Counted from the stretch's first letter, positions 6,417-13,846 are shown. The stretch is DNA of 20,294 nt from AWTP1-13 sp039808585 (GCA_039808585.1 JBDHTJ010000093.1:1-20294); one strand, 5' to 3'. Program-made: numbers and translations. Notes: generated from the letters alone by a model not told the origin.

Positions 6417-8024
6417 ATGTTCGAAAGCCTGTCAGAACGGCTGTCGGGGGTCCTCGACAAGCTCACCCGGCGCGGCTCTCTCACCGACAGCGACGTGTCG
6501 GAGGCCATGCGCGAGGTACGCCGCGCCCTCCTCGAGGCAGACGTGGCGCTGGAGGTGGTGCGCGACTTCACGGACAAGGTGAAGGCCAAGGCCATCGGCC
6601 AGAACGTCATCAAGTCGGTGACGCCTGGCCAGATGGTGGTCAAGATCGTGCACGACGAACTCGTCGCGATGTTGGGCTCCGACGCCGATCCCATCAGCCT
6701 CGCTGCCCAGCCGCCGGTCGCAATCATGATGGTGGGCCTGCAAGGCTCCGGCAAAACCACCACCTCGGCCAAGATCGGCTGGCGTCTCACCAACCGCGAC
6801 CGCAAGAAGGTGCTTCTCGCCTCGCTCGACACCCGCCGCCCCGCTGCCCAGGAGCAGCTGCGTGTTCTGGGCGAGCAGACCAAGGTCGAGACCCTGCCGA
6901 TCGTTCAGGGCCAGACCCCACAGCAGATCGCCCGCCGCGCCATGGATGCGGCCCGCCTCGGCGGCTTCGATGTCGTCATCCTCGACACGGCTGGCCGCAC
7001 GCACATCGACGAAGAGCTGATGAAGGAGGCCGCCGACATCCGCGACATCGCGCGTCCTCACGAGACGCTGCTGGTGGCCGACAGTCTCACCGGCCAGGAC
7101 GCGGTGAAGCTCGCGCGCAGCTTCGAGGATGCCGTGGGCATCACCGGCATTGTCCTCACCCGGGTCGATGGCGATGGCCGTGGTGGCGCCGCTCTTTCCA
7201 TGCGCGCCGTCACGGGCAAGCCGATCAAGCTCATCGGCGTCGGCGAGAAGTGGGATGCCCTCGAAGACTTCCATCCAGAGCGCATCGCTGGCCGCATCCT
7301 CGGCATGGGCGACGTCGTCAGCCTGGTCGAGAAGGCCGCGCAAAACATCGATGTCGAGAAAGCGCAGGCGATTGCCCAGAAGCTGAAGAAGGGCGAGTTC
7401 GACCTGGAGGATCTCTCCGATCAGCTCAAGCAGATGGAAAAGATGGGCGGCATGGCCGGCATGATGGGCCTGCTGCCGGGCGTCGCGAAAGTCAAGAAGC
7501 AGCTCGAACAGGCCAACATCGACGAGAAGCTGTTGAAGCGTCAGCGCGCCATCATCTCGTCCATGACACCGAAGGAGCGCCGCCACCCCAAGATCCTCGA
7601 CGGCAAGCGCAAGCGCCGCATCGCCGCCGGCTCGGGCACCAAGGTCGAGGAGGTCAACCGCCTCCTCAAGATGCACCGCCAGATGGCGGACATGATGAAG
7701 ATGATGGGCAAGCGCGGCGGACTGATGAACCGCATGATGGGCATGGGCGGCGGTGGCGCCGGTCCAAGTGCTGCAGACGTGGAGCGCATGCGTGCCGAGC
7801 TTGCGAGCCTCGATCCAAAGGCCCTTCAGAACCTTCCGGCCGAGTTGAAGGATATGCTGCCGCCGCCAGGCGCCGCGCCTGCTCCTGCAGCCGCACAGGT
7901 GCAGAAGGCTGCGCCGAAGGGCCTTCCTGGGCTCGGCGGCGGGCCCGGCCCGAAGCTTCCCGGCCTGCCGGGACTTGGTGGCATGCCGTTCCGCGGGCTT
8001 CCGTTCCCGGGGAAGAAGAAGTGA
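6417..8024 (+). CDS. ffh: Signal recognition particle protein Ffh
   Basis: Ffh is the GTPase and signal-sequence-binding subunit of SRP; with 4.5S RNA it delivers nascent membrane proteins to FtsY. The protein has 535 residues. The N domain is roughly 1-90, the G domain about 95-295, and the methionine-rich M domain about 325-435. Visible motifs are G1 GLQGSGKT (107-114), DTRRPAAQEQL (138-148), DTAGR (190-194) and the G4 region TRVDGDGRGG (248-257). The usual TKxD lysine is Arg here, as I recall for other alphaproteobacterial Ffh proteins. M-domain methionines cluster in MADMMKMMGKRGG. The last 90 residues are a Gly/Pro/Ala-rich tail, longer than in enterobacterial Ffh. ATG 6417 is preceded by GAGG. 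The stop overlaps the GTG of the GNAT gene (GTGA). Confidence 0.98.
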   Translation: MFESLSERLSGVLDKLTRRGSLTDSDVSEAMREVRRALLEADVALEVVRDFTDKVKAKAIGQNVIKSVTPGQMVVKIVHDELVAMLGSDADPISLAAQPPVAIMMVGLQGSGKTTTSAKIGWRLTNRDRKKVLLASLDTRRPAAQEQLRVLGEQTKVETLPIVQGQTPQQIARRAMDAARLGGFDVVILDTAGRTHIDEELMKEAADIRDIARPHETLLVADSLTGQDAVKLARSFEDAVGITGIVLTRVDGDGRGGAALSMRAVTGKPIKLIGVGEKWDALEDFHPERIAGRILGMGDVVSLVEKAAQNIDVEKAQAIAQKLKKGEFDLEDLSDQLKQMEKMGGMAGMMGLLPGVAKVKKQLEQANIDEKLLKRQRAIISSMTPKERRHPKILDGKRKRRIAAGSGTKVEEVNRLLKMHRQMADMMKMMGKRGGLMNRMMGMGGGGAGPSAADVERMRAELASLDPKALQNLPAELKDMLPPPGAAPAPAAAQVQKAAPKGLPGLGGGPGPKLPGLPGLGGMPFRGLPFPGKKK

Positions 8025-8545
8025 GCGCGTCGATGGTGCCCACGCTCGAGACGGAACGGCTCGTCTTGCGCCCCTGGCGCGAGGCCGACCTCGACGACGT
8101 CGCCGCGTTCTACGCCAACGAGGCCACCGCGCGCTTCGTCGGCGGAGTGTGCACGAGAGACGATGCATGGCGCCGCATGGCGGGCATGGTCGGCCACTGG
8201 GTGCTGCGCGGCTTCGGCCCCTGGGCGGTCGTTGAGCGCGAAGGCGGTCGCTATGCCGGCTCGTGTGGCCTCTGGGCCCCGGAAGGCTGGCCCGAGCCCG
8301 AGTTGATGTGGAGCCTCGTGCCCGCGGCTCAGGGCAAGGGCTACGCCACCGAGGCGGCAGTGGCAGCCCGTCGCTTCGCCTATCAGAATCTCGGCTGGAC
8401 CACGCTCATCAGTCTCATCGTGCCGGAGAACATGCCATCGCGGCGTGTGGCAGCGCGGCTAGGCGCCCGTGTCGAAGGCCAAATCCAGCTCAGAGGTTAC
8501 CGGATGGACGTGCATCGCCATCCGCCGCCCGAGAAACGTCACTAG
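8021..8545 (+). CDS. GNAT-family N-acetyltransferase (RimJ/RimL type)
   Basis: This 174-residue acetyl-CoA-dependent acetyltransferase has the GNAT fold. The N-terminus, LETERLVLRPWREADLDD, is the standard opening of RimJ/RimL-like members, which acetylate ribosomal protein termini or small amines. The acetyl-CoA pyrophosphate loop (motif A, Q/R-x-x-G-x-G/A) is AAQGKGYATEA at roughly residues 104-114. The C-terminal NMPSRRVAARLGA is also typical. The substrate cannot be read from the sequence. GTG 8021 overlaps the ffh stop by four bases and follows GGGGAAGAAG; ATG 8033, four codons on, is an equally reasonable start. Lying between ffh and rpsP, it interrupts the usual adjacency of these genes and is presumably cotranscribed with them. 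Confidence 0.9.
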   Translation: MSASMVPTLETERLVLRPWREADLDDVAAFYANEATARFVGGVCTRDDAWRRMAGMVGHWVLRGFGPWAVVEREGGRYAGSCGLWAPEGWPEPELMWSLVPAAQGKGYATEAAVAARRFAYQNLGWTTLISLIVPENMPSRRVAARLGARVEGQIQLRGYRMDVHRHPPPEKRH

Positions 8546-8588
8546 CAACCCATCACCAGAAACATCGCGTTCCAGAAGGAGAACTGAA

Positions 8589-8945
8589 ATGGCCGTGAAG
8601 ATCCGCCTCTCGCGTGGAGGCACCAAGAAGCGTCCCTATTACTACGTCGTCGTCGCCGACGCGAACTCCCCCCGCGATGGCCGTTACATCGAGCAGATCG
8701 GCATTCACAATCCGCTGCTTCCGAAGAACAGCCCGGAGCGCACAAAGCTCGACATCGACCGCGTGAAGCATTGGCTGTCCGTCGGCGCCCAGCCCACCGA
8801 CCGCGTCCTGCGCTTCCTCGATGCCGCCGGCCTTGCCAAGCGCGAGGCGCGCAACAACCCGCAGAAGGCCCAGCCCGGCAAGAAGCGCCAGGAGCGTGAA
8901 GCCGCCGCGGCCGAGGCCGCCAAGTCTGCCGAAGGCGCCGCCTGA
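8589..8945 (+). CDS. rpsP: 30S ribosomal protein S16
   Basis: S16 is a small-subunit protein that binds 16S rRNA and is needed for 30S assembly. This 118-residue protein opens with the family signature MAVKIRLSRGGTKKRPYY. It continues with DANSPRDGRYIEQIG, NPLLPKN and VKHWLSVGAQPTDRVLRFL. The C-terminal extension of about 35 residues is rich in Lys, Ala and Glu, as in other alphaproteobacteria. ATG 8589 is preceded by AAGGAG with a 7-base gap, a strong site; the longer upstream frame belongs to the GNAT gene region. A strong hairpin terminator follows at 9008-9036. In most relatives rimM, trmD and rplS come next, but here they do not. Confidence 0.98.
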   Translation: MAVKIRLSRGGTKKRPYYYVVVADANSPRDGRYIEQIGIHNPLLPKNSPERTKLDIDRVKHWLSVGAQPTDRVLRFLDAAGLAKREARNNPQKAQPGKKRQEREAAAAEAAKSAEGAA

Positions 8946-9007
8946 GAAATCTTGCTTCCTTCATGCGCAGGACAGCCTGCGCTTGCTGGAAGGATTACAT
9001 TTTTAGA

Positions 9008-9036
9008 GGCCGCGCCCATCTGCATTGGGCGCGGCC
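9008..9036 (+). terminator. Rho-independent-type terminator after rpsP
   Basis: GGCCGCGCCCA (9008-9018) and TGGGCGCGGCC (9026-9036) form a perfect 11-bp stem with a 7-base loop, followed by TTGATTGCCTTTT. The tail is a broken T tract, but the stem is very stable. It ends the ffh-GNAT-rpsP transcription unit. Confidence 0.85.
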
Positions 9037-9124
9037 TTGATTGCCTTTTCCACGCGCGCAGGAAACGGGTCGCTTGCCGCCCGTCCACCGCTTATGTTGC
9101 CGTCGTCTCGAATGCGAGGAGGCG

Positions 9125-10033
9125 ATGATGCTTCAGGCACAGCCAAGCGGCCCGGACGTCAAGTCCGCAATGATCACGAGTGCCACCGGCGGCGACTACG
9201 CCATCGTTCGTCGCGCGATCACCTTTCTCTCCTCCCACTGGACGGAGCAGCCCTCCCTCGAAACCCTGGCTGAGCACTTGGGCCTGAGCCCGGCGCACTG
9301 TCAGCGCCTTTTCAAGCGCTGGTGCGGGCTGAGCCCCAAGGAGTTCGTGCAGGCGATCACGGTGGACCACGCCCGCAATCTGCTCACGGGCTCCGCCAGC
9401 GTTCTCGAGGCCGCTTACGAGGTTGGGCTTTCAGGTTCCGGCCGTTTGCACGATCTCTTCGTTTCGCACGAGGCCATGACGCCGGGAGACTTCAAGCGTC
9501 GCGGCGAAGGCCTCGAGATGGCCTACGGGTTCCATGCATCCCCCTTCGGCGAAGCTCTTCTCGTCGTCACGGATCGCGGGCTCGCCGGCCTCGCCTTCGT
9601 CGATGAGGACAAGGGGCAGACCCGCGCCGAAGCTCTCGCCGACATGACCACGCGCTGGCCACGCGCCAAGTATGTGCAGGCGCCCGCGAAAACCGCGCCC
9701 TATGCCCGCCAGGTGTTCTCTCCGGCCGAGTGGCGCAAGGACCAGCCCGTTCGGCTCGTGATGATCGGCTCGGACTTCGACGTCCGCGTTTGGCAGACGC
9801 TGCTCAAGATCCCCATGGGTCGCGCCGTGAGCTATTCCGACATCGCGCGACATTTGGGCCAGCCGAATGCCTCCCGCGCCGTAGGGTCGGCCGTTGGCCG
9901 CAATCCCATCTCTTTCGTGGTCCCCTGTCATCGTGTCCTGCGCGGTGACGGCAGCCTTGGCGGTTATCACTGGGGCCTCACGCGCAAGCGCGCGCTGATC
10001 GGCTGGGAAACCGGCCATCTAGCAGGGCACTGA
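9125..10033 (+). CDS. AraC-type HTH / methylated-DNA--[protein]-cysteine S-methyltransferase fusion (Ada-like)
   Basis: This 302-residue DNA repair protein moves a methyl group from O6-methylguanine to its own cysteine. Residues about 28-125 form an AraC/XylS-type helix-turn-helix pair, with LETLAEHLGLSPAHCQRLFK and the second HTH ending near SHEAMTPGDFKRR. The C-terminal methyltransferase domain contains DFDVRVWQTLLKIPMGRAVSY. Its active site is VVPCHRVLRG, with acceptor Cys268. Unlike E. coli Ada, it lacks the N-terminal zinc-cysteine domain that senses methylphosphotriesters. It therefore cannot use the classical Ada activation switch. ATG 9125 and ATG 9128 are adjacent; AGGAGG at 9117-9122 suits the second slightly better. 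It stands alone after the rpsP terminator, with the GST gene 82 bases downstream. Confidence 0.93.
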   Translation: MMLQAQPSGPDVKSAMITSATGGDYAIVRRAITFLSSHWTEQPSLETLAEHLGLSPAHCQRLFKRWCGLSPKEFVQAITVDHARNLLTGSASVLEAAYEVGLSGSGRLHDLFVSHEAMTPGDFKRRGEGLEMAYGFHASPFGEALLVVTDRGLAGLAFVDEDKGQTRAEALADMTTRWPRAKYVQAPAKTAPYARQVFSPAEWRKDQPVRLVMIGSDFDVRVWQTLLKIPMGRAVSYSDIARHLGQPNASRAVGSAVGRNPISFVVPCHRVLRGDGSLGGYHWGLTRKRALIGWETGHLAGH

Positions 10034-10115
10034 AGCGGCACTCTATGCGCCTGTCTTCCCTGCCCGCCCCGTTCATGCGAGAAGCGGGCGCTCGCCACTC
10101 GAGGGGGAAACCGGC

Positions 10116-10772
10116 ATGCTGAAGATCTATGGCGTCTATCGTTCGCGCGCCACGCGCAACATCTGGCTGGCGATGGAGCTTGGCGTGCCGTTCACGCACG
10201 TGCCCGTCATTCAAGCCAACCGCCTAAAGGATCCAGCTGCACCAGGCGCACCCCTCACAACGCGCTCGCCCGAGTTCCTGAAGGTCAACCCGAACGGCCA
10301 CATCCCGTCGATCGATGACGACGGCTTCGTGCTGCACGAGTCGCTGGCCATCAATCTCTACCTTGCCCGCAAGCACGGCGGGCCCTTGGCTCCCGCCGAC
10401 GTCAAGGAAGAAGGGCTGGCCGCCATGTGGTCCCTGTGGGCCGCAACCGAGGTCGAGCCGCAGTCCATCCAGATCGTCTACCATATGGCCTCGAAGCCAC
10501 CAGAGGAGCGCGATCCCAAGATCGCGGCAGCGGCCATCGAAGCCCTGCGCGCCCCCTTCGCTGTGCTGGACAAGGTGCTCGCCGCCTCGAGCTACATCAT
10601 GGGCGACCGCTTCACCGTCGTGGACATCAACGTCGCCGAGGTCGTGCGCTACGCCGTCCCCGCCAGGGAGCTTTTCGAGGCTAATCCCAACGTCAAGGCC
10701 TGGCTCGCCCGCTGCCAGGATCGCCCTGCATTCAAGGAGATGATGGCGCGCCGCGAGGCGGAGCCGGCCTGA
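10116..10772 (+). CDS. Glutathione S-transferase family protein
   Basis: This 218-residue protein has the two-domain GST layout. The N-terminal thioredoxin-like fold starts MLKIYGVYRSRATRNIW, where a Ser/Arg near residues 9-11 is a candidate for contacting the glutathione thiol. It includes the cis-Pro loop NPNGHIPSID and the glutathione gamma-glutamyl contact ESLAINLYLA. The helical C-terminal domain has FTVVDINVAEVVRYA, the conserved N-capping region of the core helix. Bacterial GSTs of this kind act in detoxification or redox metabolism; the substrate is not evident. ATG 10116 is preceded by GAGGGGGAAA. It follows the Ada-like gene, so cotranscription is possible, which would place two alkylation/electrophile-defence genes together. 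That link is inference. Confidence 0.9.
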   Translation: MLKIYGVYRSRATRNIWLAMELGVPFTHVPVIQANRLKDPAAPGAPLTTRSPEFLKVNPNGHIPSIDDDGFVLHESLAINLYLARKHGGPLAPADVKEEGLAAMWSLWAATEVEPQSIQIVYHMASKPPEERDPKIAAAAIEALRAPFAVLDKVLAASSYIMGDRFTVVDINVAEVVRYAVPARELFEANPNVKAWLARCQDRPAFKEMMARREAEPA

Positions 10773-10828
10773 GTTAACCCTGCTTCAAGGCGTTCGCCCT
10801 ATCCTGAATTCAAGCGGCTTTCTGCCCT

Positions 10829-10848
10829 GCGCCATTTTTCAGTGGCGC
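10829..10848 (+). terminator. Possible hairpin terminator after the GST gene
   Basis: GCGCCA (10829-10834) and TGGCGC (10843-10848) form a 6-bp stem with an 8-base, T-rich loop, followed by TGTGGATTTCTTG. The tail is poor in T, so this is only a modest candidate. Confidence 0.35.
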
Positions 10849-10918
10849 TGTGGATTTCTTGTGGATAAGCTGGGGCTTCATTACTGGCAGTTTTGCCAGA
10901 GTTGGTGGAGTAGGGCGT

Positions 10919-11146
10919 ATGCTTCAAGTCCAGATCGAGCCGCAATTCCCGGCGATTACTGCGAAGGCCGAGGTCGCGCCCGCACCTTTCGAGCAACCCA
11001 TCTCCTTCATCACCGCCCACGGCACGGAAGTGTGCGTCGTCTGCCACACCGACACCGGTGTCTCGGTTCGTGAGCCGGTTGAAAACCGCCCCCATTACGT
11101 CTCGGGCATCGGCCAATGCTGCGAGAAATGCAGCCCAGACTGGTAA
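10919..11146 (+). CDS. Small protein with paired CxxC motifs, putative metal-binding
   Basis: This 75-residue hypothetical protein has a C-terminal half carrying CVVCHTDTGV and, 20-odd residues later, GQCCEKC. Two CxxC knuckles at this spacing suggest a zinc ribbon or a similar four-cysteine metal site. The N-terminal half is acidic to neutral and Pro/Ala-rich with no motif I recognise. ATG 10919 is favoured by GGAGTAGGG just upstream; the longer frame from 10850 lacks a site. A very clean terminator follows at 11194-11215, which supports a genuine single-gene transcript. No signal peptide is seen, so it should be cytoplasmic. Function is unknown. Confidence 0.7.
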   Translation: MLQVQIEPQFPAITAKAEVAPAPFEQPISFITAHGTEVCVVCHTDTGVSVREPVENRPHYVSGIGQCCEKCSPDW

Positions 11147-11193
11147 GGGACCGTGGTAAGCCACAGCCTATCTTGAACTCGGCTTCTACCCCC

Positions 11194-11215
11194 GGGCGCG
11201 ATTGAAATCGCGCCC
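11194..11215 (+). terminator. Rho-independent terminator after the CxxC protein gene
   Basis: GGGCGCGATT (11194-11203) and AATCGCGCCC (11206-11215) are perfectly complementary. The stem runs into TCTTGATTCCGTTTCTG. The perfect stem and T-rich tail make this one of the clearest terminators in the window. Confidence 0.85.
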
Positions 11216-11274
11216 TCTTGATTCCGTTTCTGTCCCTCCACGGCTTATCCTCATTCTCATCGCCGGAGGGCCCG

Positions 11275-11535
11275 ATGGCATCGACGTCTCCCATCGATCC
11301 GCTGATCCAAGACCTCGTGGAATGGATCGCGCGCAAGCCGCGCCCCTACGCGGAGGTTATGGATGCTTGGCGCACGTCCTGCCCTCGCCTAACCGTCTGG
11401 GAAGACGCCGTCGACCGCGGCTTCGTGGCGACCCGTTCTGAAACCGACGGCATTACGGTCCACGCGACGGCGGAAGGCCGCAATTGGGTCGCCTCCCGCA
11501 TCGCTCTGCGCGCTATAGCTGGTAGCAAGAAATAG
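11275..11535 (+). CDS. Small conserved-looking protein, possible winged-helix fold
   Basis: This 86-residue protein opens with DPLIQDLVEWIARKPRPYAEVMDAWRTSCPRLTVWEDAVDRGFV and continues with a short beta-like segment ITVHATAEGRNWVA. The helix-helix-strand order and the terminal TAEG-R/N pattern resemble the compact winged-helix proteins used as DNA-binding or adaptor modules. It also looks like small hypothetical proteins seen in Hyphomicrobiales. This is a structural guess, not a family match. ATG 11275 follows GGAGGG with a 4-base gap; the longer frame from 11218 has no comparable site. It converges with leuD across a hairpin at 11559-11592. Confidence 0.7.
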   Translation: MASTSPIDPLIQDLVEWIARKPRPYAEVMDAWRTSCPRLTVWEDAVDRGFVATRSETDGITVHATAEGRNWVASRIALRAIAGSKK

Positions 11536-11558
11536 CCCGCGTCGCTTCTGCAAAAGCA

Positions 11559-11592
11559 TTGGGGGAGACACGGCCAGCCGCGCCTCCCCCAA
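11559..11592. terminator. Hairpin between convergent small gene and leuD
   Basis: TTGGGGGAG (11559-11567) and CTCCCCCAA (11584-11592) form a perfect 9-bp stem around a 16-base insert that itself contains CGGC-CA-GCCG. On the minus strand the stem is followed by TGCTTTTGC, so it may terminate leuD; the plus-strand tail has no T tract. Confidence 0.55.
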
Positions 11593-11634
11593 ATCCAGTT
11601 GCCACGTCCCTCGACGATCGATGTTTTGCGCGGG

Positions 11635-12240
11635 TCACGCCCAGGGGCGCGCTGCGCTCACCTTCTCCTCGTAAGAGGAGATTGCCTTCTCGTCCTTCAG
11701 CGTCAGGCCGATGTTGTCGAGCCCTTCGACCAGGCAGCGCTTGCGGAACGGATCGATCTCGAAGCTGATGCAGCCGCCATCCGGTCCCCTGATCTCCTGC
11801 GCCTCGAGGTCGACGGTGAGCGTCGCATTGGCGCCACGGTTGGCATCGTCCATCAGCTTCTCGAGTTCATCTGGCTTCACCTTGATGGGCAGGATGCCGT
11901 TCTGGAAGCAGTTGTTGTAGAAGATGTCCGCGAAGGACGTAGAAATCACGCACCGGATGCCGAAATCGAGCAGCGCCCAGGGCGCATGCTCGCGCGAGGA
12001 GCCGCAGCCGAAGTTCTCGCCCGCCACCAGGATTTCCGCCTTTCGATAGGCCGGCTTGTTCAGCACGAAGTCGGGCCGCTCCTTGCCGCTCTCGTCATAG
12101 CGCAGCTCGTGGAACAGGTTCTTGCCGAGCCCGGTGCGCTTGATGGTCTTCAGGAACTGCTTGGGGATGATCGCGTCCGTATCGACATTGATCATGGGCA
12201 GGGGCGCAGCGACGCCGGTCAGCTTGGTGAACTTCTGCAT
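11635..12240 (-). CDS. leuD: 3-isopropylmalate dehydratase small subunit
   Basis: LeuD is the swivelling small subunit of isopropylmalate isomerase. With LeuC it converts 2-isopropylmalate to 3-isopropylmalate in leucine synthesis. The protein has 201 residues, normal length. It opens MQKFTKLTGVAAPLPM, with NVDTDAIIPKQFL close behind. The family signature GCGSSREHAPWAL lies near residues 79-91, and ADIFYNNCFQNGILPI near the middle. ATG 12240 is preceded on the minus strand by AGGGAGAG. It lies 36 bases downstream of a helical hypothetical gene and is probably cotranscribed with it. Its partner leuC is 4.1 kb away on the same strand, separated by seven other genes. Confidence 0.97.
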   Translation of the reverse strand: MQKFTKLTGVAAPLPMINVDTDAIIPKQFLKTIKRTGLGKNLFHELRYDESGKERPDFVLNKPAYRKAEILVAGENFGCGSSREHAPWALLDFGIRCVISTSFADIFYNNCFQNGILPIKVKPDELEKLMDDANRGANATLTVDLEAQEIRGPDGGCISFEIDPFRKRCLVEGLDNIGLTLKDEKAISSYEEKVSAARPWA

Positions 12241-12276
12241 AGTGTTTCTCTCCCTGCGTTGCGCCCTTGCAGGCGC

Positions 12277-12711
12277 TCACGCCCTCAGTCCATCCGCCAG
12301 TGCCCGGAAATAGCCCTCCGCCTCCAGCAGTCGCTCGACCTGCTGGCAATCGGCGGCTTTCGCCACGGCCCGTACGGGCTCCTTGCCTGCAATCTGATCG
12401 AGGCGCCTTTTAACGCCAGCAAGTTTGCGTCCGTCAAGGTGATCCTCGAGCGCGGTCACGATGTCCTCGACATAGCCGGCAATCCGCCCGAGTTCCCGCA
12501 CCGCCTCGCGGTGGGCAGAGGGGCTGGCCCCTTTCTCCAGCAGCGCGAACGCCGTAGCCGCCCGTGCCAGCGTCGCTGCAATCTCTTCCGCATAGCGCGC
12601 CACCTTCTCCCGCCGCTCGGTTTCGAGCTTCAGCAAGCTGTCGCGCCATCGCACGATGGCCTCCGAAAGGCCCAGGAGCTTCAGGGTGTAGTCGAGGAGC
12701 GGCATCGGCAC
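12277..12711 (-). CDS. Alpha-helical hypothetical protein upstream of leuD
   Basis: This 144-residue protein of unknown family is almost entirely predicted helix. It has long charged amphipathic stretches (LKLETERREKVARYAEEIAATLARAATAFALLEKG, shown here only to point at its heptad-like spacing at about residues 27-61), then VRELGRIAGYVEDIVTALEDHLDGRK and a final VERLLEAEGYFRALADG. It has no signal peptide, membrane span or catalytic motif. The character is that of a small coiled-coil or helical-bundle scaffold protein. GTG 12711 has an AAGG about nine bases upstream; ATG 12705, two codons in, is an alternative. It is followed after 36 bases by leuD. Its adjacency to leuD may be purely positional. 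Confidence 0.65.
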   Translation of the reverse strand: MPMPLLDYTLKLLGLSEAIVRWRDSLLKLETERREKVARYAEEIAATLARAATAFALLEKGASPSAHREAVRELGRIAGYVEDIVTALEDHLDGRKLAGVKRRLDQIAGKEPVRAVAKAADCQQVERLLEAEGYFRALADGLRA

Positions 12712-12786
12712 GGGGCAGGCCCTTGGCGAAAGACTGCGCGCAAGGGTAAGCCCGCCTTGGACGGCGGGGATAAGCGGTAAACGCCG

Positions 12787-13293
12787 TTACCGGATGTTGG
12801 GATCGGCGAAGCACTGCCGCATCATTTCGCAGCGGCGCGAGCCCGAGAAGTGCATGCTGTCGCCCTTTGCAGGTGCAATGAACTTGCACACCTCTTCCAG
12901 CCCATCAGCAGTCAGCCAGCCCTGGCGCCGGCCGCGCTGCACGGCAAAGCAATCCGCCGTCTCTTCGTCGGGCCCGCGGAATTGGTGCCCGCATTCGTGC
13001 GCATGGATCCAGAGCTTCACTGCAGTCGAAACGCGGTCGAGCAGCTTCGGATTGAGGATCAGGAAGCCGGGATAGGCCGCGCCATAGTCGTCGAGCTGAT
13101 TGTCGAGCACCGTCGGGCGCTTGCCGCAGTTCACCTTGCGACCATCGAGCTTGAGCTCGCCCCAAGGCACGATCTTCGCGCCATTGACTTGCTGGGCATA
13201 TTCCTCGGGCGTCGGGCCGGCAGCTGCAGGCGTGGCGAAAAATGCGCAGAAAGCGGCGCACAGTGCTGCGATTGTCAGTCGTTGCTTCAGCAA
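12787..13293 (-). CDS. Exported HExxH metallopeptidase-like protein
   Basis: This 168-residue protein has a signal peptide (hydrophobic residues about 6-22, cleavage after TPAAA). It carries an HExxH zinc motif, WIHAHECGHQF, at His99-His103. Eleven or so residues later comes DEETADCFAVQRGRRQGW, whose Glu/Asp could provide the third ligand, as in gluzincin-like peptidases. Six cysteines in the mature part suggest disulfides in the periplasm. I do not recognise a named family. The start is the weakest point. The frame is open far upstream, but only TTG 13293, preceded by GGGGGGCGAGG, gives a proper signal peptide; no ATG exists nearby. The substrate is unknown. It lies 133 bases downstream of a second zincin gene on the same strand. 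Confidence 0.7.
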   Translation of the reverse strand: MLKQRLTIAALCAAFCAFFATPAAAGPTPEEYAQQVNGAKIVPWGELKLDGRKVNCGKRPTVLDNQLDDYGAAYPGFLILNPKLLDRVSTAVKLWIHAHECGHQFRGPDEETADCFAVQRGRRQGWLTADGLEEVCKFIAPAKGDSMHFSGSRRCEMMRQCFADPNIR

Positions 13294-13426
13294 CCTCGCC
13301 CCCCGTTCCGCGCCACGGCGCGAGCCCACACATTCACCTGCCGCCGTCTTGTTTTCAACCTCGATCGCGAGGTCACGGCGTCTGCACGCCAAGCGTGCGG
13401 CCAGCGAGCATGCAATCAGACAATCC

Positions 13427-13846
13427 TCAAGGTTGCGTTGCCGCCGCCTCGATGGCCTCCATGTCGGCATCTGAAAGGCCGAAATGATGGCCGATCTCGT
13501 GCACCAGCACATGGGTGACAAGATGGCCGAGCGTCTCGTCGCCGCCCGCCCAGTAATCCAGCATCGGACGCCGGTACAAGAACACCATGTCAGGCACCCG
13601 CACGATGTCGGAAACGCTTTTCTTGTCGAGACTTACGCCGTGATAGAGACCAAGGAGATCGAACGGGCTTTCGATCCCCATGGTGTCGAGCACCTCGTCC
13701 GTCGGGAAGTCTTCCACCCGGATGACGACATCCTGGCAGAGTGCACGGAATTCTTCCGGCAGACGTTGCCAGGCGTCTGCCGCCATTGCTTCGAACTGAG
13801 CCAGATCGGGCGCCTTTTTCGGCGCCCAATCGAAGTCCGCGGCCAT
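13427..13846 (-). CDS. Metallopeptidase family protein (minimal zincin)
   Basis: This 139-residue cytoplasmic protein of the short 'metallopeptidase family' type (possible zincin-like domain) carries HVLVHEIGHHFGLSDADM at about residues 112-129, with the HExxHH motif near the C-terminus. The rest, including DVVIRVEDFPTDEVLDTMGI, LLGLYHGVSL, and the strand VPDMVFLYRRPMLDYW, fits homologues seen widely in alphaproteobacteria. Peptidase activity has not been shown for most of them. Two starts are possible. GTG 13852 is four bases after AGGAGG (13857-13862) and ATG 13846 is ten bases after it; the ATG gives the MAADFDWAP opening and was chosen. It overlaps nothing and follows the ACT-like gene after 23 bases, suggesting cotranscription. 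Confidence 0.9.
   Translation of the reverse strand: MAADFDWAPKKAPDLAQFEAMAADAWQRLPEEFRALCQDVVIRVEDFPTDEVLDTMGIESPFDLLGLYHGVSLDKKSVSDIVRVPDMVFLYRRPMLDYWAGGDETLGHLVTHVLVHEIGHHFGLSDADMEAIEAAATQP

Noticed and set aside
6432..8168. 578-codon open frame antisense to ffh
   Set aside because: It is a shadow caused by the high G+C third positions of ffh; His/Leu/Arg-rich translation, no ribosome binding site, no family resemblance.
11599..12780. 393-codon open frame antisense to leuD and the helical hypothetical gene
   Set aside because: Composition and lack of motifs mark it as a shadow; the minus-strand genes have good starts and LeuD signatures.
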